Of a stretch of 64,000 nt of DNA, positions 22,518-33,267 are shown one piece after another (position 1 is the first letter of the stretch; every line of letters begins with the position of its first letter). The DNA is taken from NCBI GenBank assembly GCA_030052745.1, contig JANBVO010000031.1, forward strand, positions 248,001 to 312,000, in the 5' to 3' direction. Origin of the DNA: Pleurostoma richardsiae. Taxonomy: Eukaryota > Ascomycota > Sordariomycetes > Calosphaeriales > Pleurostomataceae. Under the pieces are notes generated by a model, which worked only from the letters and a program-made list of their open reading frames with translations, was not told where the DNA came from and did not search any database. The translations under genes were made by a program, and so were the position numbers.

Positions 22518-23093
22518 AGGGGCCGGTTGAGGGCAGGTAAGTGACCAACCCACCTGGTGTTCAGGTTTCTTGCGATAACCATGTTCATGCGTAGAGATGT
22601 GCTACTCTAGCTGAGAAAATGCCGGTTGCAAAAATAATATGCTTTCGGTAATTCCCTATCTTGTTCCTGTTTTGACTGAGAGGCAATGTCAACAAGGTTT
22701 TGTTTTCGATGCAGCACATTTATGTCCTTGAAGTTGGCTCAACTGTACTTACTACTGCGTCATTCGGGATGGACGGGATAACTTTACTTGTGGCTCTTTA
22801 GTAAGCTATGGAGCAAATACGAAGCGTTAAGCAGACATCTACAGAACACGCTACTGCACACTGACGTCCGTTATCGTCGCCCGTTGCTCCTATGCGCCTG
22901 TCGGGACGGGACGGCCGTGCGGTCTCGGCGTTCTATCGGCGACTGCGTGGGATGGTGCACTGTTAGCCCGGCCCATCCAGCGTATTGCGACATCCACTTT
23001 GGGCTTTCTTATCAAGCAGATTGCGCCATCTACCCAGACTCAGATCCCATTCCCACCTGTTATACTGCAACACAACAGAAACCGAAAGGCAAG
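22518..23093. other. Intergenic, promoter of SDR gene
   Basis: A frame of 118 codons (22788-23144, plus) overlaps the SDR start in another phase and has no similarity I recognise. Otherwise nothing is visible. Confidence 0.45.
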
Positions 23094-24035
23094 ATGTCAG
23101 AAGAGGTCCATACAGGTAACTGTCCTCTTTCACTCTCAGATTAGCGGGAAGTTTCGAAGATTAACATATCTACAGGCTTCTACTTCACTGAGACGCGACA
23201 CCGGGACACATATCCCGCTATTGATCCCAGCAAGCGGGATTTTAGTGGACGATATGTCTTCATCACCGGCGCGTCTAAGGGTATCGGACGGGAGACGGCC
23301 CTGTCCTTCGCCAGTGCAGGCTGTGCCGGCATCGGCATCGGCGCACGATCTGATCTGTCCTCTCTTCTAGAGCCCATCGCGGAAGCCGCCAAGGCGGCGG
23401 GGAAGCCCGCCCCGAAGGTGGTCCCTGTCCAGGTGGACGTGACGGACGAGGCCAGCGTCGCTGCCGCCGCGGAGACCATCGCGGGCGCCTTCCCACGAGT
23501 GGACGTGCTTATTAACAATGCGGGCTACCTCGAGACGCGCCGGAAGATTGCAGAGAGCGACCCGGCCGAGTGGTGGAAGACGTGGACCGTCAACGTCAAG
23601 GGGCCATACCTGGTCTCACGGGCATTTCTGCCGCAGATGATAGAGCAGGGCGGTGACAGGATCGTCGTCAACATCGGCAGCATTGCAGCACACCTGATCG
23701 CGCCGGGGGCGTCGGCGTACCAGACCAGCAAGCTGGCTTTGCAGCGGTTCACCGAGTTCCTGGACGTCGATCACCGGCCAGAGGGAATCCTGGCGTTCGC
23801 CATCCACCCTGGCGGTGTCCTAACGGACATGGGGAAACGCCTGCCCAAGGAGAGGCAGCCGGCCCTGACAGAGACGCCCAAGCTCTGTGCCGACACGCTG
23901 GTTTATCTGACGGAGAAGCGTCGAGAGTGGCTAGCGGCGAAATATCTTTCTGCTACATGGGATGTGGAGGAGCTGCTCGCAAAGGAAGAGGAGGTCATTA
24001 AGAACGGAAAGCTCAAAGTTAGGATGATCGTTTAG
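23094..24035 (+). CDS. Short-chain dehydrogenase/reductase
   Basis: Two exons (23094-23115 and 23176-24035) give 293 aa. The ATG exon contributes only seven codons plus one base. The protein has the classical SDR motifs: TGASKGIG near residue 40 for NAD(P) binding, NNAGY near 115, a catalytic Ser in the IGSIAAH strand and YQTSK near 180, followed by PGGV. It should reduce or oxidise a small alcohol/ketone; the substrate is not deducible. It ends 50 nt from the 3' end of the convergent monooxygenase gene, with which it may share a pathway. Confidence 0.9.
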
Positions 24036-24085
24036 ACAGACCACGGAAAGATTAGTTATTCCTCTATCGACATGTGTCTGAACGC

Positions 24086-25769
24086 TTAAGCATTTATTGC
24101 ACCATTCTTAGAGGGAGGTAAGCACTGTTTGGCTTGTGCGAGCGCGGCCCAGTACTTGCCTTTTGCTATGAGGACCTCTACGTCGCTGTCAACCCATTCG
24201 TCTTTGAACTCAGGAAGTATGTAGCCCTCCGTCCCCTCCGCTGGTGGCCCGGCAAAGTCCCTCAGCCATCCGTAGTACTCGAAAAAGTCTGGCTTTATCT
24301 CGTGGAATAGCTCAGTTGGGCCTTTATGCTCTACCCTTGTTCTTTCCCATTCCTCCTGTTCTTCCTTGGCAGGGAGCGACTGGGACCTCCCCGCAAGGAA
24401 TCGTGCGACGGCCACAGCCTGGTATTCATAAATACGGAAGCTGATGGCTGCCCGAACCTATATAGATCAGTGAGTCACTTATTGCAAGGAGATCGCAGTT
24501 TACTAAAGAGCGTCCGGAAATACCTGACCGATGACGGCAAGAGACGGATCACCTATCCGAAAGACGTGCTGATAGAATCCCGCTAACCGGTTCTGCGGAG
24601 TGACCGCGTTGAACGGCAGAAAGGGATACGAAAGCTTGTATCCGGTTGCAAAGATGATCTTGTCAAACCTACTGACAGTACTTCCGTCCGCGAACTCGAG
24701 AGTGCCACCTTCTGCACTGGTGATACGGATGATAGTCGGCTTCGATACGATGTTGGGAAGAGCCCAAGCTTCCTCGAGGAACCCAACTTCGCCGCGCCGA
24801 CTAATATAGAGCGGTCCCTTCACAATGCCGTGCAGCTCCTCAGCCAGGTCTGCGGCGGAAATTCCACCGCCGACGACAACAACTTTCTGAGTACGTGCCA
24901 TGTGAGCTCGCTGCAAGCGGGCCCATAAAGAGGGGAATGCCTTACTCACCTTATCTGCGTAATGTTCTGGCGACCTCCAAGACTTCGAGTGCTCGAACTT
25001 CTCAGGATACTTAGCCCAAGTCTCTGCCAAGCCCTCGATTTCCGGCACGCTCGCGACCGTGAAGTGTCCCGAGGCCACCACAACCGCGTCGAAGAGATCC
25101 TGCCACCAGTAGTCCCTCATGACAGTCAGTCCTTCTTCCTCTGTTGCGATATTCTCTCGCCGCAGCGTCAACAACCACTTCCCGTCATCCTTCTTCTCAA
25201 TTCTCTCGACGTGTGTCTCAAAAGAGATAAGGTTCACGGACGGAGCAAAAAGCTCCTCGATGTACTGCAGCACTGCGCTTCGCGGCCTCGTGCTGTTGCC
25301 GGGGCCATACCTGCGGAGGGATCCGGCTGAGTTCGCAATAGGGAGGGGCGTATGCGTGAACGACATGGTGCGCGCGCCAGCGTTCGTGTCGAGAGTTTCA
25401 TAGGATGCATTTCCAAGACCCGGCCGCTTAGGACACGGAGGAGTGAAGCAGGGATTGTGCAAGCCGAGGCTCGAAGGTATGTCGGACGACTTTTCTACAG
25501 CGTTGCTGGCGGGCTGAAACTTATCGGGTTCGGCCTCGTATGCCCTTGCATTCTTGTTAGCGGCTCTTCTTCGTATCTTGTTCTTCGTAATGTGCTGCAC
25601 TATTGCGTGCCTTGAGACGAGAAGCTGCTTACCATAATCCACCTACGCAGCTCTTTCGTTCAAAGACTCGAACGTATTCGAAGATGTTCTCCTGTTTCAA
25701 AGCCCTCACAGCAGCGAGTCCTGAGGGGCCAGCTCCGATGACAGCAACGCGTTTGTAAGGGGCTCTCAT
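24086..25769 (-). CDS. Flavin-containing monooxygenase
   Basis: Four exons (25633-25769, 24950-25544, 24524-24886, 24086-24457) give 488 aa with phases 2, 0 and 0. The FAD motif GAGPSGLAA begins at residue 11 and the NADPH motif GGGISAADLAEEL is near residue 255. Between them lies a degenerate FxGxxxH region: ASGHFTVASVP, then FEHSKSW. After it comes the ATGY strand (IIFATGYKLSYPFL). This is the group B flavoprotein monooxygenase layout (FMO/N-hydroxylating/Baeyer-Villiger relatives), oxidising N, S or carbonyl groups with NADPH and O2. The substrate is unknown. It is convergent with the SDR gene. Confidence 0.9.
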
Positions 25770-26482
25770 ATTCGTGGATGTTTGCAGTAGTAGCGTGGCC
25801 AGGGTACACCGTAAAGATTGTTAAATGATTGGTTCAGCACTGCGATATACAGACGAGAGTCTAGATCCAAGCACATCTCCTAAAAGACCGCCCCTCCTAG
25901 AAGACCGCCCGGGGCCCTAAACCCGCGAGCGACCTATTGTGACCCGGGGAGAGTCCTTGCAGATAGGGATATGGACTGGTCTTGTGATAGGGGACTGCGA
26001 TAGGAGATTAAGAACTTGCGAAACGCCGGCCGCTAGCGAGGACCCGGCCACGGCCACCAAGGAGTGGATGGAACCCGGTACTTCGCCAAGAAAGCACATC
26101 TTCCTGTACAAAAACGAGTCTGGCATGCGGGATCATGTGTACGCGGAGATTTGTGGGTGCACGTCAAATGCTGAAGATGCTAGTGGAGCAATGAAGACGC
26201 AACTTGCCCCTACAGGCTAGATGAATCAGTAGGCTGGTAGGATACACTCAAGGTCCGGCCAAGCAATGATGTTCAAACATTTTGTTATTCTAAGTAGCAG
26301 GTAAACTGTATTACCGTATCGTTTCTCTGATATCGCTTCTGGAATATTATTCGCCCACCCTTGGCCGTGTCAAGCCATCCCAAAGAAAGCTCCTGAACAC
26401 CGGCGGTGTAACCGCATCCTAAGACAGCTCAGCCCAAACGCCACATGATATAGTGTATCTTTTACAAATGAATCGTTGCTGG
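25770..26482. other. Intergenic, no supported gene
   Basis: This lies upstream of the monooxygenase and downstream of the next regulator. A plus-strand frame of 93 codons (25939-26220) has an ordinary ATG but no recognisable feature; I do not call it. Confidence 0.4.
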
Positions 26483-28399
26483 TCATAGGCTTCCGGCCCC
26501 TGGGTCCCAACTCAAGAGGTCTATCCAAGGAAAGTCGGAGCCTCGGAGCGCCACCCCTGGCGTAGCCAAATCCACGCCGCTGTCCTGACAAAACTCGGAC
26601 TCAACTGCTCCCTCCCCAGTACGTGCGCGGAGCAGATCCGCCGTCATGCGCTTGACCTTGCGGACGACCACCTGCGCGAACGCCCAGTTCGGACTCAGCG
26701 TCTTGAGCACTCCCGTGATGAGGGCGAGGCGGTCACGATATAGCTCGCGGAAGTCCGGACCGTGCAACGAGCAGGCGGATAGCTGGACGATGGCGCTGAA
26801 GACGAGCGCGAAGACGAAGAAAGGCGTGTGCTTCTGCACCGGCACTCCCAGAGCCGCTAGATCGGCGAGCTGCTTTGAGGCTTCGATGGCTTTGATGCCG
26901 TGAGTGTGTCGCGTCGACACGGGCGGCAGGTGCCGCTCGCGGATAATGTCGAAGGCAGCAGGTACAGTAGCCGCAAGTTCGCTCCGCCAGAAGTGCAAGT
27001 AGATGGTGGTGTACTGGATAAGCATATGCGCTTGGAAGAGCATCTCGTCGACCTGCCCGAAGGCGTCGTGGATGTTGGTCTTGCCTACGGCTAAGTTGTG
27101 CCGCCACGCCGCCAGGGCGTTGTCGATGGCCTGAACCTGCTCCTCCTGGACCTCGTGCACACACGAGATGGAGAGGGCGCGTGCTAGGATGCGCACAGCT
27201 TCGATACGGTAGCAGAACGACGAAAACTGTAACTCCTCCTCGGCGTAGACGCGGGCATCGAACTGCTCCACCGTCGGAGGCTCCATCAAGAATGCCCCTT
27301 CTACGTAGAGGGACTCGTCGCATGGTAGCGGCACGTCCGGTCCGCAGGAGTGACAGCGGAAACTGGGACTGCGCTGCAGCGCCGCTACGTAGCCGTCGGT
27401 CACGTATAGCTCCCACCACGTCCTCCGCAGACTCTCTTCTTCCATGGAGACCTGACGCCCGTGTGTCAGGCAGAAGCTCTTCCTGTGCATGCCAAGATCG
27501 AGGGCAAGCGCCACCGCCTGGGCGAGCACCGATACAGACTCTCTGATCTCGTTCCGAGCATGAAGTGCGATGGAGAAGAGAAGGCGGGCTTGCACTAGGT
27601 GGTAGCCGCGCCGGCCCTGCTGCTGGTCTGCGTCTGTGAGAGCTTCGGCCGTGGCGGCTCGCAGGGAATCGCCGGACATCGTGCTAGAAAAGTGGCTGCC
27701 GATGAAGTGGACTACGAGCCTGAGATACCCGGGGTAATGCTGAGATGAGTACATGGTCCTTGGCACCAAGATAGGATGGCAGGCGTGGAAATTTGCGTAG
27801 TACAAGTTAATGAGAGCCTCGTCATCCGCGACAGCATCATCGAATGCTTTCCGCCTCAGCATTTCGTCGGTGGGGAGTGATTCCCACGCGGGCTCACGTG
27901 GATCTCGACGGCTTGGCCTCGAGGCACGATGGCCGGTCTCAACGTGGATAGTAGCATCCTCTTGTCTAATCCCTGGAGTGCTGGGAGAGGGCCTGGGCGT
28001 TGCGGGTGTCGCCCCGGGAGTCGTCGGTGCACTCTGCGCAGCGCGAGTATCGCTAGGAGAACCTTGGATGATAGAAGAGGTTCCCCGCCGAAGAAATGAA
28101 GAGACATTGAAGGAGTGCAGTGAGGCGGATCCGAGAGTGACAACAGTTGCGGAGTCCAACTCATCTGCCCGTCGCTTCAGGCCGCGCCTGGACGGGAGGT
28201 AGTGACATGAAGTGCCGGCTGCTGCACAGCGGAGACAGATTGGGGAAGTGGCATCGCATCGGACGTGCTTCCTCCGGCACTCGGTGCAGGCGAGCGGTGC
28301 CGGCCTATCAAGCCCGTCTCGGGGTCGGCCAGGGCGGGCGGGAGGTGGAGGCGATCCCGCCCTGACTTGGATGCTGGTGGATACGCCTGGTGAGAGCAT
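26483..28399 (-). CDS. Zn2Cys6 transcription factor, single exon
   Basis: This is an intronless 638 aa frame from the ATG at 28399. The zinc cluster CTECRRKHVRCDATSPICLRCAAAGTSC (residues ~38-65) matches CxxCx6Cx6CxxCx6C. A basic linker (RRGLKRRADEL) and a Ser/Thr/Pro-rich region follow, then a fungal-specific middle homology region with HACHPILVPRTMY and LRRTWWELYVTDGYVAALQ. It is a nuclear regulator. Neighbours on both sides encode flavin monooxygenases, so control of that group is a reasonable inference. The lack of introns and high GC content distinguish it from the other two regulators of the window. Confidence 0.92.
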   Translation of the reverse strand: MLSPGVSTSIQVRAGSPPPPARPGRPRDGLDRPAPLACTECRRKHVRCDATSPICLRCAAAGTSCHYLPSRRGLKRRADELDSATVVTLGSASLHSFNVSSFLRRGTSSIIQGSPSDTRAAQSAPTTPGATPATPRPSPSTPGIRQEDATIHVETGHRASRPSRRDPREPAWESLPTDEMLRRKAFDDAVADDEALINLYYANFHACHPILVPRTMYSSQHYPGYLRLVVHFIGSHFSSTMSGDSLRAATAEALTDADQQQGRRGYHLVQARLLFSIALHARNEIRESVSVLAQAVALALDLGMHRKSFCLTHGRQVSMEEESLRRTWWELYVTDGYVAALQRSPSFRCHSCGPDVPLPCDESLYVEGAFLMEPPTVEQFDARVYAEEELQFSSFCYRIEAVRILARALSISCVHEVQEEQVQAIDNALAAWRHNLAVGKTNIHDAFGQVDEMLFQAHMLIQYTTIYLHFWRSELAATVPAAFDIIRERHLPPVSTRHTHGIKAIEASKQLADLAALGVPVQKHTPFFVFALVFSAIVQLSACSLHGPDFRELYRDRLALITGVLKTLSPNWAFAQVVVRKVKRMTADLLRARTGEGAVESEFCQDSGVDLATPGVALRGSDFPWIDLLSWDPGAGSL

Positions 28400-28786
28400 C
28401 GCGAGGAAAGTTGATCAAGACGAAGAAAGCTCGGTTCTACGAGTGAGCGAAAGCCAGCACAAGAAGCAGCTCCTCTCACTGGCTATGGGAGGAGCGGCGA
28501 TGGGGATAGAGGCCTTCCGTTATCAACCTGCATTATCATCACCTCCAACTCGACGCTAGCGCGGGACAATCAGGGTCTGTAGATGAGGTCAGTTCTTGTC
28601 AAGATAACGTGCTGGATGAAGAATTGACCTAAAAGGCCTAAACATGCAGCTAATGGCCAGCTAAGCCTGTCTCAGTAAAACACTACGGGTCTCTCATCAG
28701 TCTTCCATTTGCTGGGACAACCGTTTGGAGACGCAAATTGTCGTTTCGTCTTGGATCCCCCAGCGCAAGCTGACTCTCTGGTTATC
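28400..28786. other. Intergenic, promoter of Zn2Cys6 gene
   Basis: The regulator starts at 28399 (minus) and the neighbouring monooxygenase ends at 28787 (minus), so the interval should hold the regulator's promoter. No coding signal is recognised. Confidence 0.45.
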
Positions 28787-30575
28787 CTAAAGACGGGCCC
28801 TGTGGGAAATCGTCCGGTCGTGATAGACTTCAGCCTCTACCTTTTGGCACTCAGCCTCAACATCGTGCTCCAGCATCCACCAATTCATGCTAAACCGCTC
28901 TTTCCACCTATCAGTCCATTGCCTCTCGTCCTGCGTGGCCGCTATGTACTCCGAGTTCTTCTTGTCTAGCTGCAGCTGTTTCTCAACCCGCTCAAGGAAT
29001 GGTCGGCGGATACGATTGAACATAGATAGAGCCCTGGGAATATCATATCCGGACGAATCATTCTCCCCGTTGCCAACCGAACGGAGAAGCGAGCGATACA
29101 AAGCCCAGACATCACCAAAGCCGAACGTGGCGCCAGCTCCGTACGCGCCGGCAGTTGCTAAATGAGGGAGGCATACTCGATTAGAAGAACTTGTGCTTCT
29201 TGATAGGAAGGAAGAAGGTGTTCTTAACTCACGATGTGCAGCATCTCCTATGAAAGCGATGACGGCGTCCCTCGTCATATTCTCCATCCAAGGGGCGCTT
29301 TCAAGACGGTAGGCGTCGATACCAGGCAATCTGTTGACGACCTTGCTTATTACAGGGTCCCAATGCTGTGGTGGCATGCATCGTCAGAATGTTCTTATGA
29401 AAAGGGCAGAGCTATCGCCGTATGCGATCCCTACCTCAAAATGCTTCCTGAGCCGGTCGACCCCTGAGGACCCCAATGCGTGGGCCCATCGCAGCGGAGC
29501 GGCAAACTCGGGGTCTTCTCGAACTATGGCTACAAGGCCATATTTTCCCAGTCCTATGCAGGGGTTTTCACAAATCAGTTCCAATTGCAACTGCCACCCG
29601 GCCAGTCCTTACACATGGTCCTCGATGCTTACCAACTTTGGACATGTATGCGATCTCACCATGGTTCTTCTGCCATGAAGATGTGCCCTCGGGGAGATCT
29701 TTAATATCTCTTAGCAGTTTCTCTGGGAATATTTGGCGGTAAGCTACGGCCCCACGATAAGCTGGAGTGCTGTCGGGGAGATATTTTCGTCGAAGTCTCT
29801 TCAGGCGAACCCATACAGTCAGTTCCAAGAAGCTTGTTGAAACTCAAGTCGAAGTTGACTGGCCAGGCAGTTTTCCCGAATGTAGGTACTGTACGTACCG
29901 AATGCAGCCCGTCAGCCGCAACAACTAAGTCAGCCTCGACCATGGCGCCATCAGCAAATTCCAATCTTGCAACTGACCCTTTAGTAACTTCTATAGCGAC
30001 GACTTCTTTTGAATACTGTATCATTCCAGCAGGAACATGTGATAGAAGCAGATTGTGCAGCGGGACCCGATGCGTCCGACCTTCACGGTAGAGTGGAGAG
30101 GTGTGAAGAGACTCAGATACTGCCAGCACTTCACCGGTGCGCCAGTGGCGATGGCTGATGCCCATACTTCCTTGGTACATGATCTGTCTCAGTTGAGAAT
30201 AATCCGGGAGCACCTGACTGAGAATCCTAAGGCCTTTAAGAGTGTCATAAATTGTTAACGATCTATCCGTTCCTCATATAGGACATATAGTCTTACTGAC
30301 CGGAAACATTCATAGCTATCCAAGCACCTGTCTCTCTTGCTCCAGATGACCTCTCATATACAGCAACCTGCACATTTTGCAGGCGTGACAGCGCAATTGC
30401 GGCCGTCGCGCCGACCAAGCCGGCACCGACGATCCTAGTGTTTCAAGATAACATATCAGTCACAAGTTCTTGTATCTTCTCTGGTGGAAGGAGAGAAACA
30501 GTGAAGGGACCAGGAGACAGGAATTACTTACGCTATTCGGAGCGCCTTTCCCTCAGTCCCGTTGGATTCTGCCAT
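28787..30575 (-). CDS. FAD-dependent monooxygenase, salicylate hydroxylase-like
   Basis: Seven exons (30532-30575, 30301-30434, 29899-30233, 29633-29798, 29435-29553, 29233-29365, 28787-29157) give 433 aa with consistent phases. Exon 2 carries the FAD motif GAGLVGATAAIAL. Exon 3 ends in VVAADGLHS, the DG motif of class A flavoprotein hydroxylases. Exon 6 ends in IGDAAH and the next exon begins P, rebuilding the GDAAHP motif that binds FAD ribityl. The family hydroxylates phenols and other aromatics with NAD(P)H. It lies upstream of a second enzyme of the same class on the same strand. The intron at 29799-29898 is the least certain (acceptor chosen at 29799). Confidence 0.9.
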
Positions 30576-31210
30576 GGCGGGTGCCCGTGAGTCTAACAGA
30601 ACAATGATTTTCGGCCTGCGGGACACTGAACGGCCAATAACACAACATAGAGTTCTAGGGAATAATCTCGTTCCGATAGTGTATCTCTAATTAAGCTCCA
30701 AGTCGCAATAGTAACTTCGAGCCAACTTATCCAGCGAGAAGCAATAATTAGCATGGAATCCGATTACCCCCAAGTACGACCAGCACGCCTTATGATGACA
30801 GGACAGAGTGAGTCTTACCAAGCTTTTGTCCGATGGGATATTGTATCGGCGAATAACGGTGAACTTCGCCACTCAACAAACATGGAAGACGCCGAGATCG
30901 CCGTCTGCCGGCCCCACTAGCAGCTTCGGAGCCGCGGCAACAACAAGGCGTCTGTCTACCTTGATGATAAGGTGACAGTTAACTTCTAGTCCTGCGCTAC
31001 GGGGGGGGTTCCTGTAGTTGCAGGCTGAAGTATATCGGATGCGGCCTCACTCAACGGATGCGCCAATTCGCCATACTACTGACGAGACCACGACCTCTAA
31101 GCTATTATATCGTTTCTACTGATTGTAAACATTCGTCGAAGACGTCTTATCAATGCTCCAGGTAGTTTCTATATGTACAAAACTAAGTTGTATACACGAT
31201 GTTAACCGTC
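30576..31210. other. Intergenic between tandem monooxygenases
   Basis: This is the promoter interval of the first monooxygenase and 3' region of the second. It is AT-rich and I see no coding sequence; a minus-strand frame of 61 codons (30687-30872) is not convincing. Confidence 0.45.
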
Positions 31211-32720
31211 TCATAGACGGACATGGGGAACAGGCTCGCTTGCGAGTTCTCCTAATTCACCAAACTCGGCCACTGCTGCTCTAAAGGCCGCCTCTACATC
31301 ATGCTCGCTTATCCAAGCCGTATCCGGCCTTTTCCGCACGAATTCCAGCAGCTGATCTTCTGTATCTATTGGCGTTCTTTCTTCGGAGGCCTTCTTCCCA
31401 ATGATCTGGTGCTGGGCCAGGGTCATGACTTTGCTGATATGCGGTTTCCGCGTTCTTTCGTATATCTTGAACATCGTCTCCAGCTGCTTTGGGGTAGGCT
31501 TTCTCGTATATGTGCTCGAAGGCGGCCATACATGGTGAAGGGCAAGAGAGAGTGCGTAGGCGTCGTCAATTGCTAGGGACCCCCCGGCCGCGAATGCGCC
31601 ACCGTGGGTGTGAGCTGCATCGCCGACAAGGGTGACGCGGTTGGCAAACACCCAAGTTTCAAGTGGGTCACCAGCCATGTTTGGATATAGGCGGGTCTGG
31701 GGAGTCCTTTCTATCAAAGCCTGGACAGTTGGGTGCCAGTCCTTGTAATACTCCTTGAGCTTCTGCATGCTCCCCTCGTCATCCCAGGTCGCGTCTTTGT
31801 ACTGTGCTTCAGGATCGGCAGGGTTGGCAGTGAAACCTCCAACTGTCGTGAACTGGCCCTTACCTAAATGGCCATGGAAGAAGCTCCGGTCTGGGCCGAT
31901 CTGGTACGGTCAGCAAGTGTGGGTGCGTGGGTGACGTTCTTTATCCCGCCAGGAGAAGATAAAACTCGCCCAGTGAGAAGCATCTTCCGGGTAGTCAACG
32001 TCTTTGACAAGAGAAGACTCAAAAGTGGACCGCATCGCGACCCAACCGGTCCAGTGTAACTTGTGGTGTGGAACGAACGTCTTGCGAACTCTCTGTCATA
32101 GATACTTAGTAGGCATGAATGGGAGGGATTATGCTTTGATGCAACCAAACGGATAATCTTCATACCGAATGTATACCATCGGCGCCAATGCAGATATCCG
32201 CTCTCGCGCTCGATCCATCTTCGAAGTAGAGTACCACTCCTTCCCTGGGGTCTGCCTCAACATGAACTGTCTTCTTGCCCAGATGGACAATTCCTTTCGG
32301 GAGGTTTTCGTATAGGGCTTGGTGTAGATGTGCACGGTGGAATCTTGCCGTAAAGTGCTTTTTCGTCTTGACCGTGTGGTGCACGTCGTAGCCAATAATC
32401 TCCCCAGTCTGCCAGTGGCGGTATATCTGATGCCAATCCCCCTTTTGGCGAATACAAATTCCCTCGCGAAGCGCATTCTCGGCCCCGAGCTTCTCCAGTG
32501 TCCGAAGCCCGTTGGGACCGATGCCAATGCTGGCTCCGATCTCTCTAAACTCTTGGGCCCGCTCATAGACATGAACCGATACGCCTGGATGCCTCAGGAA
32601 AGCAATGGCTGCGGTAAGGCCTGCTATGCCTCCACCGGAAATGGCGACCTCCAGCTTTGGGAGCGGAGGGTTGCTCGTGGGACCATCTTGATTCAGTTTT
32701 GTGTGATAGGCTGCAGCCAT
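31211..32720 (-). CDS. FAD-dependent monooxygenase, salicylate hydroxylase-like
   Basis: Three exons (32166-32720, 31970-32092, 31211-31900) give 455 aa. Motifs are SGGGIAGLTAAIAFL (FAD, residues ~30-44), IGADGIHS at the end of exon 1 and LVGDAAHTHGG in exon 3, placing it in class A like the gene at 28.8 kb but with a different intron layout. The second intron (31901-31969) begins with GC rather than GT; it is otherwise normal, with a TGCTGACC branch site and CAG end, and joining there gives SHW then IGPDRSFF. The gene faces away from an MFS permease, so the two may share a promoter region and a pathway for an aromatic substrate. Confidence 0.9.
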
Positions 32721-33267
32721 GGTTTCTGAAAGTCGAAGATCAATAGCCCACTGCAAATGAATAATAGCAGTCGGCCTTCTTCTCCCAAAGGCCCTAGAGT
32801 TGGACAACAGCGTGGGACAGCATAGACTTAATGAGTCCAGTGTGTCACATGGGGCGCATTCCTCCTGGCTCGGTTCTCTTGGGTTGCAAATTTGATTGCC
32901 TCGCTGTGGTTCGCCGCCTTGTTACCGAGTCTCGAGGACGCCTATCAACAAAATGCCGCGGGCTTCGTGTAAGGCGGTCCCTATTCTAGTCCCCGGTTGC
33001 GCTAGTCCGGTGAGACCCAGATCCCCTATCACTGGCGGTCTTGGTGATCCTGCGAAGATACTAATCGCGATGATGCCTTTTTTCTCCACTCTTGTGAACA
33101 CCGATCTGTCGCCGTCCCTCGTGAAAACTGATTCCGTCGCGTGCCTTCAGCGAACAGGTTAATACGGCGGCCCTCGCATGGCATGATTATTGACAGAGTC
33201 GTTCGATTCATGGGCTTGATCACCATTGTCTTTGCATTGTAAGCGAAGAATTACCCGGGTCGCAACA
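32721..33267. other. Divergent promoter region (monooxygenase/permease)
   Basis: This is 547 nt between two divergent starts. A single TTCCG occurs near 33131; no repeated element is obvious. No coding signal is seen. Confidence 0.45.

Noticed and set aside
25939-26220. 93-codon plus-strand frame with ATG
   Set aside because: There is no recognisable feature, it lies in a promoter/terminator interval, and length alone is not evidence.
26646-27546. Several plus- and minus-strand frames inside the single-exon regulator
   Set aside because: They are shadows of the 638 aa Zn2Cys6 coding sequence in other frames.
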